64,000 nt of DNA from Gamsiella multidivaricata (GCF_025024155.1 NW_026251717.1:186001-250000), one strand, 5' to 3'. Numbered from the stretch's first letter, positions 44,769 to 56,257 are shown. A program made the numbers and translations. The notes: a model not told the origin generated them from the letters alone.

Positions 44769-46166
44769 TCTTTCTCATTTTCTTCATCATTCACTCTTTT
44801 TTTTTTTTTCTTTTTTTGGCATGTGTGTGTGGGGGGAGGCAGAACTTATTCCTTTAGTGTCAGCTCCAACTCCAGACAACGGTCGACTCTTGCTCGGTCA
44901 CCCCGGTCTTTTGGGGGATGCGTGATCATAGCTTGGACCCGGTGATAGATACCATTGCGCAAGATCATTTTATACATCGTCATTTCATGCCTTATGTCAG
45001 TCAACAAACTGGAATTAATTGCCAAGGAAACATGAACAAAGACTGTAAGAAAGTAAAAATCGCTAAAAATTGCTTTAAAAAAAAAAAAAAAGACTAAAGA
45101 CGTGAATGGTGAGCATAGTGTTGATATCAAGATCATATTCCATATGTAAATCAATCGCATCCTTGCAAAGATCTGCTCTATATCGTGTAAAAGCACTCCT
45201 TGAAAAATATGTTGCTCAATGAAGTTCCTACGCGTCAACAAAACTTTAATCAAATTAAGCTTACAGTAACATGACGCGTACCCAATTGGTTGCGAAGTAA
45301 AAAAGAGGGTGGGTATAGCTCGGACTTGGAGTCCGAGTCTGGACACACTGACTACATAAGAATATTGAATAGAAGCGAGTTGAAGAACTACAAACAAAAA
45401 CAATAAGAGTATCAGATGCAAGCATTCTTAAAAAGAGATCTCTAGGATCGAGGTCTCAAGGAAGAGCCTTGTTCCTTTACAGGTCAGGAGATACTATTTA
45501 AAAGAATAGTGATGTGACGACGCACTCAGCTTAGGGATCAGTTAGGACGAAAGGGACTCTGCCTTCACTCCTGTGCTTGGATCAACGGCCATCGAGGGAT
45601 GCTATTCTTAGTCCTCCACATCCAATCACTAAGGAACCATGATCGTTATCTTGCCGATGCTTGCGAGGCTCGCAGAACGGATAACGGCATAAGAGGGAAT
45701 GCTTGCGAAAAATATGATTCCAGAGAAGGGTGGAAGTGTCCGAAACGGACTAACAAGAACACTTGGACGAACTTGAGTTGCAGTGGTTCAGACGCAAAAG
45801 CCCCATCTCTACTCTTGCTAACAATTAGTGATGGCTAACACTGACAGAGTATACCAATCGGATGTGGTATAGTTGGAGAGATGACTTGTGCGAGAAATGA
45901 CTTAGTGGATCGTACGTGGCAAGTGTTGCAATGGAAGATTATTGACAGATCGAGAACCATTTGGCTCCGTGCTATGTTATTTATCTACCTAGGGAATTCT
46001 ATAAGTGCACACCCTTTACTGACATCTTTCTAAGCTGACCTCCTGTAACTGCACGCTCTCCAAATGCACGTACTGTATGATCCTATGAGTGTCCTGCGCT
46101 CATCGTATCATGCCAAGTGATATGACTGGTCCTTCCACCTGGATACCTGGATACCCTGCTTAGGTC
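44769..46166. other. Relic DNA, nothing assignable
   Basis: AT-rich with T and A runs (about 44796-44817 and 45077-45091). A long minus-strand frame at 44846-45421 is hydrophobic and Ile/Leu/Phe-rich, as expected from AT-rich antisense sequence. No family recognised. Confidence 0.45.
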
Positions 46167-46382
46167 TCATCCGGATCCGCCACACCGCACCTCCAGGAAT
46201 AGGGCGGCATCCCTTTCCGCTCTTGGCGGTTTGATTTCCATAAATGCCAACTCATAGCCATCCGGCTTGAGCAGATTGCCACGGCGGTACTTAGAGCCCT
46301 GTGCAGGTTGGCTCGCCCATATAAGAGAATAGTCCATTCGGAAAGATTGTGCTGAAGGAAAGATCCAACGCGTCATGTGCAA
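46167..46382 (-). pseudogene. PD-(D/E)xK nuclease-like fragment
   Basis: A 71-residue frame containing KPDGYELAFMEIKPPRAERD. The Pro-Asp pair (about 46259-46264) and Glu-x-Lys (about 46230-46238) are spaced as in PD-(D/E)xK nucleases, and EIKPP/EFKPP-type segments recur in repeated hypothetical proteins of Mortierella-type genomes. It is followed by RDAALFLE and then stops. There is no plausible full-length gene around it, so it is a remnant. The functional label rests on one motif. Confidence 0.4.
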
Positions 46383-48281
46383 ATGAACCTTCCATTCATT
46401 TCACAAATCGCGAGGTATCGACTGGAGATCCTCATCGACCTAATAAAGAAGAATAAGCTGGATACAAATGCGAGCAGTATACTAATATACACATACAGCG
46501 ACTGGTAGGAAGAAACGATATCGTCCAAGAAGGTATTTGTTGCTGCTCACCCTGAAATGGTCTGTGTCTGTATCAGCTCCAGCAGTATAACCTCTCTCAT
46601 GACTAATAGTGGGATGAATTGTATTTGAGATATGGAGTGCAGCTCGCCTACACTCTCGGAGGATAATCATGTACTATGGCACGTCTTTTCAAGAACGAGG
46701 CTATTAGGTATCCTTCACTTAACAACTTTCCTTTAGGAATAACAAATGAACGTACAAAAAAGAGTGAAGAGTGAATGCTATCAGCTCTACTTCCAATCGA
46801 TTCCATAAAGATACGAACCACCACAGCAGTTCCTTTCAGGAGAGCATCCGATGCGTTGATGCCTGTCAAAATTATATGGATGAGAAATATGCTTTCCGAT
46901 GCGTGTAAAAACATGGAGCAAGGATTGGTTTTCAAAGTCTCCTGATGCTTATACCAGGCATAGACGGCCATTTCTGTGGTCCCCATTGGTCTCTACTTAA
47001 TGCGCGCAATTCGTTTTGGTCACCGAAGACGAAAATCCCGCTACTGCTTGACGGGTCTTGCCCTCCTCTTTGAGTATGCTGGCGATTACCTTTAGGTGCA
47101 TATCCAGTATTTTTGATATAGCGGTATGGGAAATATATGGGTTGCGTCCTTGCTTTACGTGGTACTTTTAGATGAATTGTATTCTACCATGGAGCGTATG
47201 TTTCTGAGATTTGTGACTTGGAGGCATTAGGCCGGGGCTGTGCGACTAGAGTGTTTCGCCCTGGGAATTATGGAAATACAGGAGAGAATGAGCCGAAGAG
47301 GGTGTGTGCAAACAAAATATGCTCGAATGCTTACTGAACGGGTTCCTGGGACTGATGATGGTACATGTTGTGTATCAGGAATGATCAAGACCCCCCTGTC
47401 CCTGAATGCAAATATGCAGGTTGCCTATCTAAATGAACCTCCCCTCTGTAGGTAGCTCTGTAGTGTGCTTTGCGTACACAATAGTACACTGGAACTGAAC
47501 TGTGCAATACAAGATAGACTGGAGCCACAGCATCAGTGTTGCTATGATGAAAATAAAACTCGGAAGACCAGAAGAATGCGTCCGTTAGAATACATCCGCA
47601 GCCATGAACATGCGTTTTTTTTAAGCAGCAGGTGAATAGGATCATTAAGCCGCTTAAAAGGAAAATTTATTTTTTAGACCAAAGAAATTGGGCTTGCGAG
47701 TGTCTGGGGAGATTCTATTACAGAGCGAATATCCGAGTGAACTAGGTAGCTAGTCCAGTGATAGACTACCTGGTGCGGGTCAGAACAGGCAAAGAGGGTG
47801 TGATAGCGTGATAGGCTGAGGAAGTAGATAGAATAAACAAGGATGTTCTTTTATTGCATACTGACGAATTCATGTGCGCCAAATATTGGGCGCTATATAT
47901 TCTACTGGACTTGACAAAGGTTGAATATGAGAAGCATGCCAACGGGCGGAATAGTCATGGTGGTAGTGAGTGAGCGCTTTTTGAGAAGTGGAGTAGGACG
48001 CCATCTCATTTGTGCCCTGTGCGCCATTTTTTTTTCTTTTGGCATTCGACTGCAGTGTGTGCTTATCTCGCCCCATCTCACCCACTCCCTTTATTGCGCG
48101 ACTTGATAATCTCGTCCTCCTTGCCAATTATCCACCGCGAACACTTCCCCTCCTATAAAACATTCTCAGTAAGGTCAGTCTTTGTTTTCATGCGCTCATT
48201 ACCCTCCTCCTCTTCCTCTTCCAGTTTCTTCTCCTCTCTCATTTGCTTTTCCCCTCATCTCATTCACTTTTGTTACCGACT
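46383..48281. other. Gene-poor spacer before the F-box cluster
   Basis: Short frames only (46648-46986 minus, 47240-47455 plus), none recognisable. The last 130 bases are CT-rich and contain the TATA box of the first F-box gene. Confidence 0.5.
48154..48160 (+). promoter_or_regulatory. TATA box of first F-box/LRR gene
   Basis: TATAAAA 122 bases upstream of the ATG at 48282, followed by CT-rich leader sequence. Confidence 0.55.
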
Positions 48282-50462
48282 ATGACAGCCTCAGAAACGA
48301 TATTCAATCACAGAAATCCGCCGTCACACGTCACCTCACATCCGAAGTCCCTGGTACCATTCAACGATGATGCCCTCCAATCCGGTGCCTGCCCTGGCGT
48401 TTCTCTGCTATTTGGTGCCTCGGAGCCTCTGCGGATACTGCGGCCGAACTTCTGGACCGACAAGGCACTGAACATCCCCGAGATCGTCTATTCGATTCAG
48501 GAGCAACTCGACCGAGCAACCCTCAATCGTTCCCTCCTCGTCTCACGCCTCTGGTATCTATCGGGACACCCCTTGGTGTGGCAGACTGTCGATTGGGACA
48601 ATACCCTGGAGGGATCGTTTCAAGAAGAGGTCATGCGGAGGTATGCGTATCGTATCGAGACTATGAGATGTACATTCCATTCGCAAGGCGGGACGAGTAA
48701 GGTCGACTCGTCGTCATTGTTACGGGAATTTGTTGTCAACACCAACGAGGAGGGACTATCAATACATAGAGCGCTTTCTAGCAGCGACGATGACGGTGAC
48801 GATACCATGGCGAAAAGTTTACCTGCACGAGGACGGAAATTCGATAAGGACGGAATCCTGATTCCCACAAGCCTTGTGCGACCGAGAATGCGGCTCAAGC
48901 AGCTTTCCCTCAAGGGACATTTCGATTTACAATCGACCGAAGCTTTACATTCGTCCTTCTCAAACTTGGGGCTTGCGATGCCTGTATATATCACTTTCAA
49001 TATCCCAACACTCACTCGGCTGGATATCCATCCTTCAGTCGATGCTGCTGTCGACATACATCTCATTCTGGATTGGGCGAACAATCTACAGCATTTGATT
49101 ATTCGCTCGCATGGCTCGTTTACGAATAGTAGGGGCAGCCAACTTGCAGAAGACGAGGCTGTCGATTCTGTGGAGCTGGGATTCCGCAATACGGCACATA
49201 CATCGCTGGTGTCACTTACGATCCAGCACTTGAAGATCAGTCGTGAGGAACTGGAGAGTGTGATGGGAAGGTGTCCGAGTTTATTGGAGTTTCAGTCTGT
49301 GTGTAGCCCGGGAACCCTCTGGAAGGCGCGGCCACCGCCTTTGCAGTTTGTGCCTCAACATTCACAGCAACTTCAGCAACAACAGCAAGGACTAATCGAA
49401 CACGCCTCGGGCCCTACCGTTACCCCTACGCCACAACAGAAGAGTCTCGTTCGGACTCTATCCGAGTTATGCCCCGACATCCAGCGGTTTCATATCGGAC
49501 TTCAGCAAGGGGGTTTCCATGCAGATTCTATTCGCGAAACGCTGCGGTCGTTTCCAAGGCTCGGGTCCTTGGGTCTGCCGGCGTGGGATTGTACAAAAGT
49601 AACGATAGAGGCGATCAAGGCGTTTCAGATGGAACAGCAGCAACCACCACTTTCGCCTTTGAAGACGCGGTCGGGAGGATTCCTGACGACGATTTGTATC
49701 ATGAACGTGTGTTCGAGTGAGAAAGTGAGCCAGGCGATTCATGAATATCTGTGCTGGACGCCCTATTTGAAGGAGTTTTGTGCATATAATACGACGCTTT
49801 ACGTGGAGCAAATGCAACAGGAAGGGGAACAGCAGCAGGAGGCGGGGGAGGTTGGAGAGGTGGTGGAACAGGATGCCGTTAACTCGGTGGATGCGCGCTC
49901 GGCTTGCCTCCCACCCTCATCCACGGACTACTCGGACCCACAGCATCGACCCAGCACGAGCATCGCTTCTCCTTCTTCGTTTCCCATTGGGTCAGTAACA
50001 AGTTCCTCACGACAACCAGCTCGGAAATGGGCATGTGCGAGCCTGGAGACACTAGTCGTTCGGTTTGCGCACCTACCTTGGAGGAACCTATCGGACCCAC
50101 CGAAGCGATCGAAGGACACATTCGCGTTCCTGAAACCACTTCAGTCATTGAAGCGCCTGTGTATTAAGGAAGGACTGATGCTGGAAGCTGGACGAGAATA
50201 CGAGGCGCTTGCGGAGCTGAGATCTTTGGAGGAGGTGGTGTTTACGACTTGCTATCCGATCCCGATCAAGCCGAAGGATCTAGTGTGGATGGTCCGTGGC
50301 GGTCAGGGGAAGGATCCGTTGAGAAGGGTGGTGGTGAGAAAGCAAAAGGCAAATGTGGAGTTGGATAAGGAGATGAGGGGGTGGTTTAGCGAGCAGCGAC
50401 CGGAAGTGAGGTTTGAGTTTGAGTTGACGGACTGTTGCGAGGAGGAGTATAGCTTTCGGTGA
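48282..50462 (+). CDS. F-box/LRR-type protein
   Basis: A single exon of 726 residues. I chose the ATG at 48282 (MTASETIF) because the frame is open further upstream only through non-ATG codons. An F-box-like motif is at about 62-105: LNIPEIVYSIQEQLDRATLN, VSRLWYLSGHPLVWQTV. The rest has irregular leucine-rich repeats (MRLKQLSLKGHF, TRLDIHPS, LQHLIIRSH, SLVSLTIQHLKIS, PRLGSLGLP, ASLETLVVRFAHL, KRLCIKEGL), with Gln-rich loops near 365 and 510-520. By family, such proteins act as substrate receptors of SCF ubiquitin ligases through Skp1. F-box/LRR genes of this kind are strongly expanded in Mortierella-type fungi and their substrates are unknown. It lies head-to-tail with the next F-box gene. 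Confidence 0.85.
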   Translation: MTASETIFNHRNPPSHVTSHPKSLVPFNDDALQSGACPGVSLLFGASEPLRILRPNFWTDKALNIPEIVYSIQEQLDRATLNRSLLVSRLWYLSGHPLVWQTVDWDNTLEGSFQEEVMRRYAYRIETMRCTFHSQGGTSKVDSSSLLREFVVNTNEEGLSIHRALSSSDDDGDDTMAKSLPARGRKFDKDGILIPTSLVRPRMRLKQLSLKGHFDLQSTEALHSSFSNLGLAMPVYITFNIPTLTRLDIHPSVDAAVDIHLILDWANNLQHLIIRSHGSFTNSRGSQLAEDEAVDSVELGFRNTAHTSLVSLTIQHLKISREELESVMGRCPSLLEFQSVCSPGTLWKARPPPLQFVPQHSQQLQQQQQGLIEHASGPTVTPTPQQKSLVRTLSELCPDIQRFHIGLQQGGFHADSIRETLRSFPRLGSLGLPAWDCTKVTIEAIKAFQMEQQQPPLSPLKTRSGGFLTTICIMNVCSSEKVSQAIHEYLCWTPYLKEFCAYNTTLYVEQMQQEGEQQQEAGEVGEVVEQDAVNSVDARSACLPPSSTDYSDPQHRPSTSIASPSSFPIGSVTSSSRQPARKWACASLETLVVRFAHLPWRNLSDPPKRSKDTFAFLKPLQSLKRLCIKEGLMLEAGREYEALAELRSLEEVVFTTCYPIPIKPKDLVWMVRGGQGKDPLRRVVVRKQKANVELDKEMRGWFSEQRPEVRFEFELTDCCEEEYSFR

Positions 50463-51110
50463 ATAGCTCTGGTGCGAATAAAAGGCTGTGCTTTGGGGAT
50501 TATATGTGGACTTGTGGACTAGCATTGCCACGGAATGCAAAGCAGAGAGCTAGCTGGGTTTATGGGTTTAAAAGCAGCCAATCATATTGGAGGAAGCGCG
50601 TTTTTCGACCCATTTTATTTTGGTGGCAAACGAATGAGAATTCGCGGACAGTCTAGGCTTCCTATGCCAGGATAGATGGATATGTAGCAGATGCAATGCT
50701 CACCATGCGAAATAGCAAAATGCCACCGAAGAAGAGAAAGAAGGAATCCTGAAAGCAGAGCCAAGCTCGGTGGAGCCGGTAACAAAGCGAGCCCGCTTAC
50801 TGCATACCATCGCCTAGTTGAAAGGGCGGTGTTTTTGTGCTTTGCTTTTTCCGTGTGGGTCAGTCGTCCTTTTGCCACGAGAAGGCCGATTGCGCATCGC
50901 ACCCGTGACCTGTCTCTTCTCTCTTCTCTTTTTTGGAGCTTCGCTTTATTATATGACCCACACGCGTAAGGCCAACCATTGCATCCCTTCTTCCTTTCGT
51001 GCCCCATTTCACGTCCTTCACACACATACACACCTCCCATTAACCCATCCACATACACTTCCCATTCACAACACAAGCAAAACCACGCCAGTAACTTTAA
51101 ACGATTTCCA
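50463..51110. other. Spacer between tandem F-box genes
   Basis: Contains the 3' end of the first gene and the promoter of the second, with CA-rich sequence (about 51020-51080) before the start codon. No separate gene. Confidence 0.55.
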
Positions 51111-53669
51111 ATGGGGATCCTAAATTCCATCCTCAAGGTTCTGTCCGGTCGAGGCATGGCGCCCAAACCTAATACGGCGGTCACAGAGACTGCTCACGGC
51201 TCAAGCGACCTGGACTCCACCAGCACCACCACGACTTTGACTACTACAACAGATCCCAGCAGCGATACTGCCGAGTCTTTGGCAACCCTGCTGACTGAGG
51301 ATGTGGACATGGCCTCGACTTCGTCATCGTCTTCTTCCCCCTCAGAATCCTCTTCAACTTCAAGCTCATCCACCATGAGCCTTTACCCATTCGTCTTTGG
51401 AGCAATTGAACATACCAACGACAACACTGTTACTACTACTGCAGCCATGAGCACAGCCACGGCAACGGCTGGAGGACAACACAAAACGATAGTGAGAACG
51501 ACGACGACAACAACGGACCGCTCCAGCACACTAGCGACGGCTGCGACATCCTTCAAGTCCATCCTGAGACCCAGCAAAAGGCGACAAGAAGGCGACCTGA
51601 CTGCGGATATTGAGGCAACGGTCATGGCCCTCGACATTGACCGGGATTCCACAAGGCCGCACTCTTACGAAGGCGACCACCACGACACCCAAGGCTTCAC
51701 CTCTAGCGAAAACGACGATGACCCCACGGCCTTGGCCCTCTCCAAAAAGAACGAAAAGGCAACCACGTACCCACTCGTCCAGAACCGGATGTTCGATATT
51801 CCCGAGATCATTCGCTCCATCGCCGAGTTCCTCGACAAGCCCTCCCTCGCCGCTAGCTGCCGGGTCTCCAAGATCTGGGCCACCCATTGTACACCTTTAC
51901 TCTGGAAACATGTTGTCGACAAGTACTGGCGTGACTCACGATTCTACGCCTCCATTCGTTCTCGTGCACACTATATCCGGACCATGAAATGCGAAGACAA
52001 GACCGATTACGAGGAGATGCTTTTATGTGACCTGCCTCGACTCCGCGCGATTGGATTTCATGGAAACCGGGAACCGATGGCAGTGAAGGATAAGGTGCTG
52101 ACAAAGGTCCGGAATACGTTGACCTCGTTGGTTTTGAGCTCAGTGTGCACGGTTCTACCGGGCGAGACCGTGAGGGCGATTCGCGAACTGAGACAGTTGA
52201 CGACGCTGAAGCTTCTGAATGTGAATCTGGAGGCGTCACAGTTGGCCGAGATCCTGATGGACTGTGAAAATTTGGAGTTTTTATCGTTGTCGAGGGTCCG
52301 TCTCGCGTTAGGAGGAGATTCCGGCGCAAATGCAGAGGGCGCTATCGAAGGCGAGGGAAATATCTGGGCCGGAGTCATAGCAGCAGCGGCGGCGGCGGCA
52401 GCGGTGACGGCAGCAACGGCTACAATAACAGCAGCAATGGCAGCAACAGCGGCACCGCCAGGAGTATGGGGAGCAGGCACCTCGGTCTTGGCTGCTACTA
52501 ACAACGCCACAACGACGACGACGACGACAACAGCAACGACAGTAGCAACAACAACGACGACAATGAGTACGGCGGTGACGAGAATCAAGTATCTGGCGCT
52601 GAAGGAGGTCACAGTCCTATCGTCGTATCTCACGAGCCTGATACGGAACTGCCCTGACCTTCTGGAACTCTCAATGGCCCGGAACGAAAACCTATCGGTT
52701 TCGACGGATATGATCCGGACGATGAGGGGGTCTTGCCCACGACTGTATGCCCTTGACCTAGGATCATGCAAACAAATTGACCGTGGGGCCTTTAGCACAC
52801 TGTTCACTTCGATCGCCCAATTGACGGTCATCAATCTGTCAGGAACAAGAGTCGCGGATGAGGAACTGCTGCTGTTGGCGGAGAGCTGTAAAAACGTAAC
52901 ACGCTTGGATATTCAGTACTGTACCGCGATCACATCGAAGGGTCTGCACCAGTTCCTGAGCAATTGCAAGCCGTCGTTGAGGCATCTAGAGGCCTCAGGA
53001 GTGACGATTGAGCCGGACACGTTTGATCATAATCCGTGGACATGCACGAATCTAGAGATTCTGTTTGTCCATATTGGGTTGGTTGGATCTGCAGTGCCGA
53101 GCCGGATGGCGTTAGTGGAGGAAGCGAATGCAATGGGAGAGGTAACGGCCATGACAGTCGATAGTGTTGCCAACGAGAAGAAGCGGTCTCAGGACGCAAT
53201 TGTCGTTACACCGGGCGCTAGCAGCACCAGCAGGAGCAGTGGCAATGCCGCCGCGAGTTCAAATCAAACCTTCACCGCCTCCACCGGTATCGCAGCATCA
53301 AGTTCAGTCTTCTCATCAGGCACGGAATACGACCCGGCACATCTGACAGACAGCGACGGTGATGTGGTGATGCGACACCCTCTGCACCCGATCCAGGATA
53401 TGTGCAATATCCAGTACCTTGGCTTGATGGGGTGCGGGCCCAAATTGACATGCGCGACCCAGAACCAGTTGATCCAAGGGTTCCGGTCCGTGAAGCGGCT
53501 GCATGTACTCGGACTGTACCAGGCGTTCAAGAAGGAGGACCTGAGGTGGTTGGTCGAGAACCTGCCGGAGCTGTGTAGGATTGATGCGGAACAGTATAAT
53601 GTGTCGGACGAGGTCATGAAGTGGTTCGAAGAAACATATCCGCGTATACAGATCTGTCGGCAGGAGTGA
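51111..53669 (+). CDS. F-box/LRR-type protein with long low-complexity inserts
   Basis: A single exon of 852 residues from the ATG at 51111 (MGILNSILKVL). The first ~220 residues are disordered and Ser/Thr-rich. An F-box-like motif follows at about 226-270: MFDIPEIIRSIAEFLDKPSL, VSKIWATHCTPLLWKHV. Leucine-rich repeats run from about 320 (LTSLVLSSV, LTTLKLLNVNLEASQLAEIL, LEFLSLSRVRLAL). An Ala- then Thr-rich stretch (about 420-485) interrupts the repeat array, which resumes with IKYLALKEVTVLSSYLTSLI, LYALDLGSCKQID and VTRLDIQYCTAITSKGLHQF. A second Ser/Ala/Thr-rich insert (about 685-765) precedes a final repeat block. By family it is a candidate SCF substrate receptor. F-box core and repeat style match the upstream gene, so the pair probably arose by duplication. 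Confidence 0.85.
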   Translation: MGILNSILKVLSGRGMAPKPNTAVTETAHGSSDLDSTSTTTTLTTTTDPSSDTAESLATLLTEDVDMASTSSSSSSPSESSSTSSSSTMSLYPFVFGAIEHTNDNTVTTTAAMSTATATAGGQHKTIVRTTTTTTDRSSTLATAATSFKSILRPSKRRQEGDLTADIEATVMALDIDRDSTRPHSYEGDHHDTQGFTSSENDDDPTALALSKKNEKATTYPLVQNRMFDIPEIIRSIAEFLDKPSLAASCRVSKIWATHCTPLLWKHVVDKYWRDSRFYASIRSRAHYIRTMKCEDKTDYEEMLLCDLPRLRAIGFHGNREPMAVKDKVLTKVRNTLTSLVLSSVCTVLPGETVRAIRELRQLTTLKLLNVNLEASQLAEILMDCENLEFLSLSRVRLALGGDSGANAEGAIEGEGNIWAGVIAAAAAAAAVTAATATITAAMAATAAPPGVWGAGTSVLAATNNATTTTTTTTATTVATTTTTMSTAVTRIKYLALKEVTVLSSYLTSLIRNCPDLLELSMARNENLSVSTDMIRTMRGSCPRLYALDLGSCKQIDRGAFSTLFTSIAQLTVINLSGTRVADEELLLLAESCKNVTRLDIQYCTAITSKGLHQFLSNCKPSLRHLEASGVTIEPDTFDHNPWTCTNLEILFVHIGLVGSAVPSRMALVEEANAMGEVTAMTVDSVANEKKRSQDAIVVTPGASSTSRSSGNAAASSNQTFTASTGIAASSSVFSSGTEYDPAHLTDSDGDVVMRHPLHPIQDMCNIQYLGLMGCGPKLTCATQNQLIQGFRSVKRLHVLGLYQAFKKEDLRWLVENLPELCRIDAEQYNVSDEVMKWFEETYPRIQICRQE

Positions 53670-54160
53670 TTGGAAGAACAGAGAGACAGGCAGACAGGAA
53701 GGCTTACAAGCAAAGTATTGAGCAGGCGGTAAGGACGAGCACGGCATTTAATAGGGGGATTTATAGAGGGAAGGAGTAGGAATGAAAAGAGGTATACGTG
53801 CTCGCCATTTGTATATAGTGAACAAAGAAGGCATTTTTTTTCTTCTTCAATCGATGCGATATGTATTCTTGACAAATGAACTACTAAAAAAAAAAAAAAA
53901 AAAAAGAAGTGGTCTTGCTGTTCCTGAAGACCGCGAATTACCTAATCACAGAGGCAAACGCGCGCTGAAGGCTGCCCTTAAATATTTGTATCCATGTCCA
54001 ACGATCCGAGCGCGGTACGCGTTGTTTCACGTCGCTGGTGAGAGGCGGTTTGGGCCGATGAACCTGTCAAAAAAAAAAGGAGGGGGGGGGGAAACGATTC
54101 TCAACATGAAGAGAACCCCATTCATTTATTTCAACGAAGTCTAAAAGTCTAACGATGCTA
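53670..54160. other. Convergent spacer
   Basis: 3' regions of two convergent F-box genes; A runs at 53886-53904 and 54070-54079. No gene. Confidence 0.55.
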
Positions 54161-55540
54161 CTATAGTCCCCTCTTGTAGACAATTCCGTTGAGGGTGATG
54201 GCCTTGAGCTGCTCAAAGGCCTGTGCGTGTTTGAACACAGCCTGCAAGAACACCCGGCTGTGGTCACGACCACATGTCGCTCCCCATGTCTGCATTCTCC
54301 AGCCGAGGATCGACAGGTCCGCATCGCCCACTGCGGCTGCCGCTTCAGGGCCGTCAAGGCATATCCCGCCAAACGTCAAGTCATAGCTTTTGAACGCAAG
54401 ACTCTTCAACGAACCAGGGTTTTTCCAGTTCGCCGTGTCCAAATACGCGGTCATGTCCCATTCGTCCGCTCCGTCTTCGTACTCGAACGACTCTAGCTGA
54501 TGACAGGACTGCAGGATGTCGAGCAGGAAGGGCTGTGTTTCCTCTTGCTCGACGGTGCTGAGTAGCTTCAGTTTTTTCAACGTCGCGGCATGATGCTTGA
54601 TCCCATGGCTAATCTCGTCCGACACTACATCCACCTCCGCTTCCAATTCTTTGATTCCCCGGCGGTGGGCTCTGAGTACCCTAGCAAACTTCTCATCTCC
54701 TGTAGTTGTGGTCCAGTTGACGAGACGGGGACAGCCTCCGGAATGGAACAGCTGCACTAGATGTCCGACGGACAATTGGCTAAGTACGTCCACATCAATG
54801 GTTTCTAGATTCGGACATCTCTGCGGCAGCTCTTCAAAGACCCCGACACAGTCGCCGTCGAGGCGCAACAACTTGAGGGCCGGGAGGATCAGTTGTCCTA
54901 TACAGGCAACTTGAAACACAATGGCGTCCATGTATAGTGACACCAAGCTCGATGATACCGGCTCAAGGGCCCTTGACAGGAACCTAGGATCCAAGCCGTT
55001 AAAGACGACTGGGGACATCATCAGATGAAGAGTTCTCAACTGGGTTAGATGACTGAACAGGAATTCGTCTTCTGCCCTGGGTCTCCATGCGCATAGACTG
55101 AGATTCCGCAGACACGGACTCGCCAGGATCAGATCCTTTGCTTCATCAATATAGGTCGACTGAAGCTCAATGAGCTGTCCATATTGAGGCTGTTGTCGAT
55201 TATGAAAATTTCTCTGATAAGAAAAATTACGGAGGACCCTCACATGGTCTTTATATTTTCGAAGGAGGCTCAAGGGAACAGCACACATGATGTATCCATC
55301 AACGATGCGCCAGAACATCGGCAGGAGGGTCCTGCGAAAGTGTTTGGAGACAGATAAACAGGGAAGGAGGTTCTTTGGAAGGAAGATTAGATCACCTCGG
55401 GGGTTTATATCCCAGAATGGGATGAATTGGCCGACCAGGATGAGGACCTCCGTGATCTCAAGCGGATGTTTCTTCTGCGGAGGAGGAAGAGGAGGAGGAG
55501 GAGGAGGAGGGGAAGCAGCAGTGGGAGCGGAAGGCGGCAT
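54161..55540 (-). CDS. F-box/LRR-type protein (third of cluster)
   Basis: A single exon of 459 residues. It starts with a Pro-rich stretch from CCT/CTC repeats, then an F-box-like segment (about 25-80: LEITEVLILVGQFIPFW, LPCLSVSKHFRRTLLPMFW). Leucine-rich repeats follow (LRNLSLCAW, LTQLRTLHLMMSP, LVSLYMDAIVF, LKLLRLDGDCVGVFEELPQR, PNLETIDVDVL, LKKLKLLSTVEQ, LKSLAFKSYDLTFGG). It ends in a short helix and LKAITLNGIVYKRGL. A family role as SCF substrate receptor is inferred. It is divergent in sequence from the two genes upstream and on the opposite strand. The ATG at 55540 is immediately preceded by a long A/T-rich run on the coding strand. Confidence 0.85.
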   Translation of the reverse strand: MPPSAPTAASPPPPPPPLPPPQKKHPLEITEVLILVGQFIPFWDINPRGDLIFLPKNLLPCLSVSKHFRRTLLPMFWRIVDGYIMCAVPLSLLRKYKDHVRVLRNFSYQRNFHNRQQPQYGQLIELQSTYIDEAKDLILASPCLRNLSLCAWRPRAEDEFLFSHLTQLRTLHLMMSPVVFNGLDPRFLSRALEPVSSSLVSLYMDAIVFQVACIGQLILPALKLLRLDGDCVGVFEELPQRCPNLETIDVDVLSQLSVGHLVQLFHSGGCPRLVNWTTTTGDEKFARVLRAHRRGIKELEAEVDVVSDEISHGIKHHAATLKKLKLLSTVEQEETQPFLLDILQSCHQLESFEYEDGADEWDMTAYLDTANWKNPGSLKSLAFKSYDLTFGGICLDGPEAAAAVGDADLSILGWRMQTWGATCGRDHSRVFLQAVFKHAQAFEQLKAITLNGIVYKRGL

Positions 55541-56104
55541 TTTTTTTTTATTTATTTTTTATTTTTTTTTTATTTTTTGTGAAGAACAAGACCTTGGAGT
55601 AGGATATACTGGAGCTGAAGAGGGATGGAAAAGCAATAGCCTTTTATATAGTACGACTTTTTCTCATAACTGTGGGTATCGGTACGAATTGTGCGCAAAG
55701 GAACGGCGACGAACCAAGAAAAAAAAAAAAAAAAAAGGCTTTCGGTGATAACTAACCACAATGTCTCTTTCACCGCCGTGCTTTTCTTTCTAGATCAATC
55801 GAAGGACTATGAAAGCCAGGTGTTATGTAGTACATACGGTTAGACAGCAGCTGGCGGTTGCAATAAGAAAGGCTTACCACAGTTGTCTCTTTTTGGTGAC
55901 CCTTGCTCGAGTGTTCAAACAGGTCGCTTTTTGTATACAGTTACTCCACAGCCTGCCGGGATAAAGATACCGCCACGAAACCACATTTGAGTTGGGACCG
56001 AGGGCGGTTGCTCAAGACCCATGGTGTGGCCCGTGCTAAAGTCATTTGAAAAAAAAAAATTAATTGGACAGCATGTAGCGCAAAACCTTAGTTGTTTCAG
56101 TAAC

Positions 56105-56137
<33 letters not shown>

Positions 56138-56257
56138 AGGAATGCCTTTTGAACCTATTCAAGGCACACCACTTCATCTTACGATCAACACAACATAGCC
56201 AACTCCATCTCTGGCCTCTCTAATCTCTCTGGGATCCGCTTCCATCTCACCAAATAT
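55541..56257. other. Spacer with long T runs
   Basis: T-rich tract at about 55541-55577, an A run at 55720-55737 and a T run of about 29 bases at 56107-56135. No gene recognised. Confidence 0.55.

Noticed and set aside
44846..45421. 191-codon hydrophobic minus-strand frame as a membrane protein
   Set aside because: Its composition follows the AT-rich, poly-A/T-containing DNA; there is no consistent helix pattern or recognised family, and it overlaps retroelement debris.
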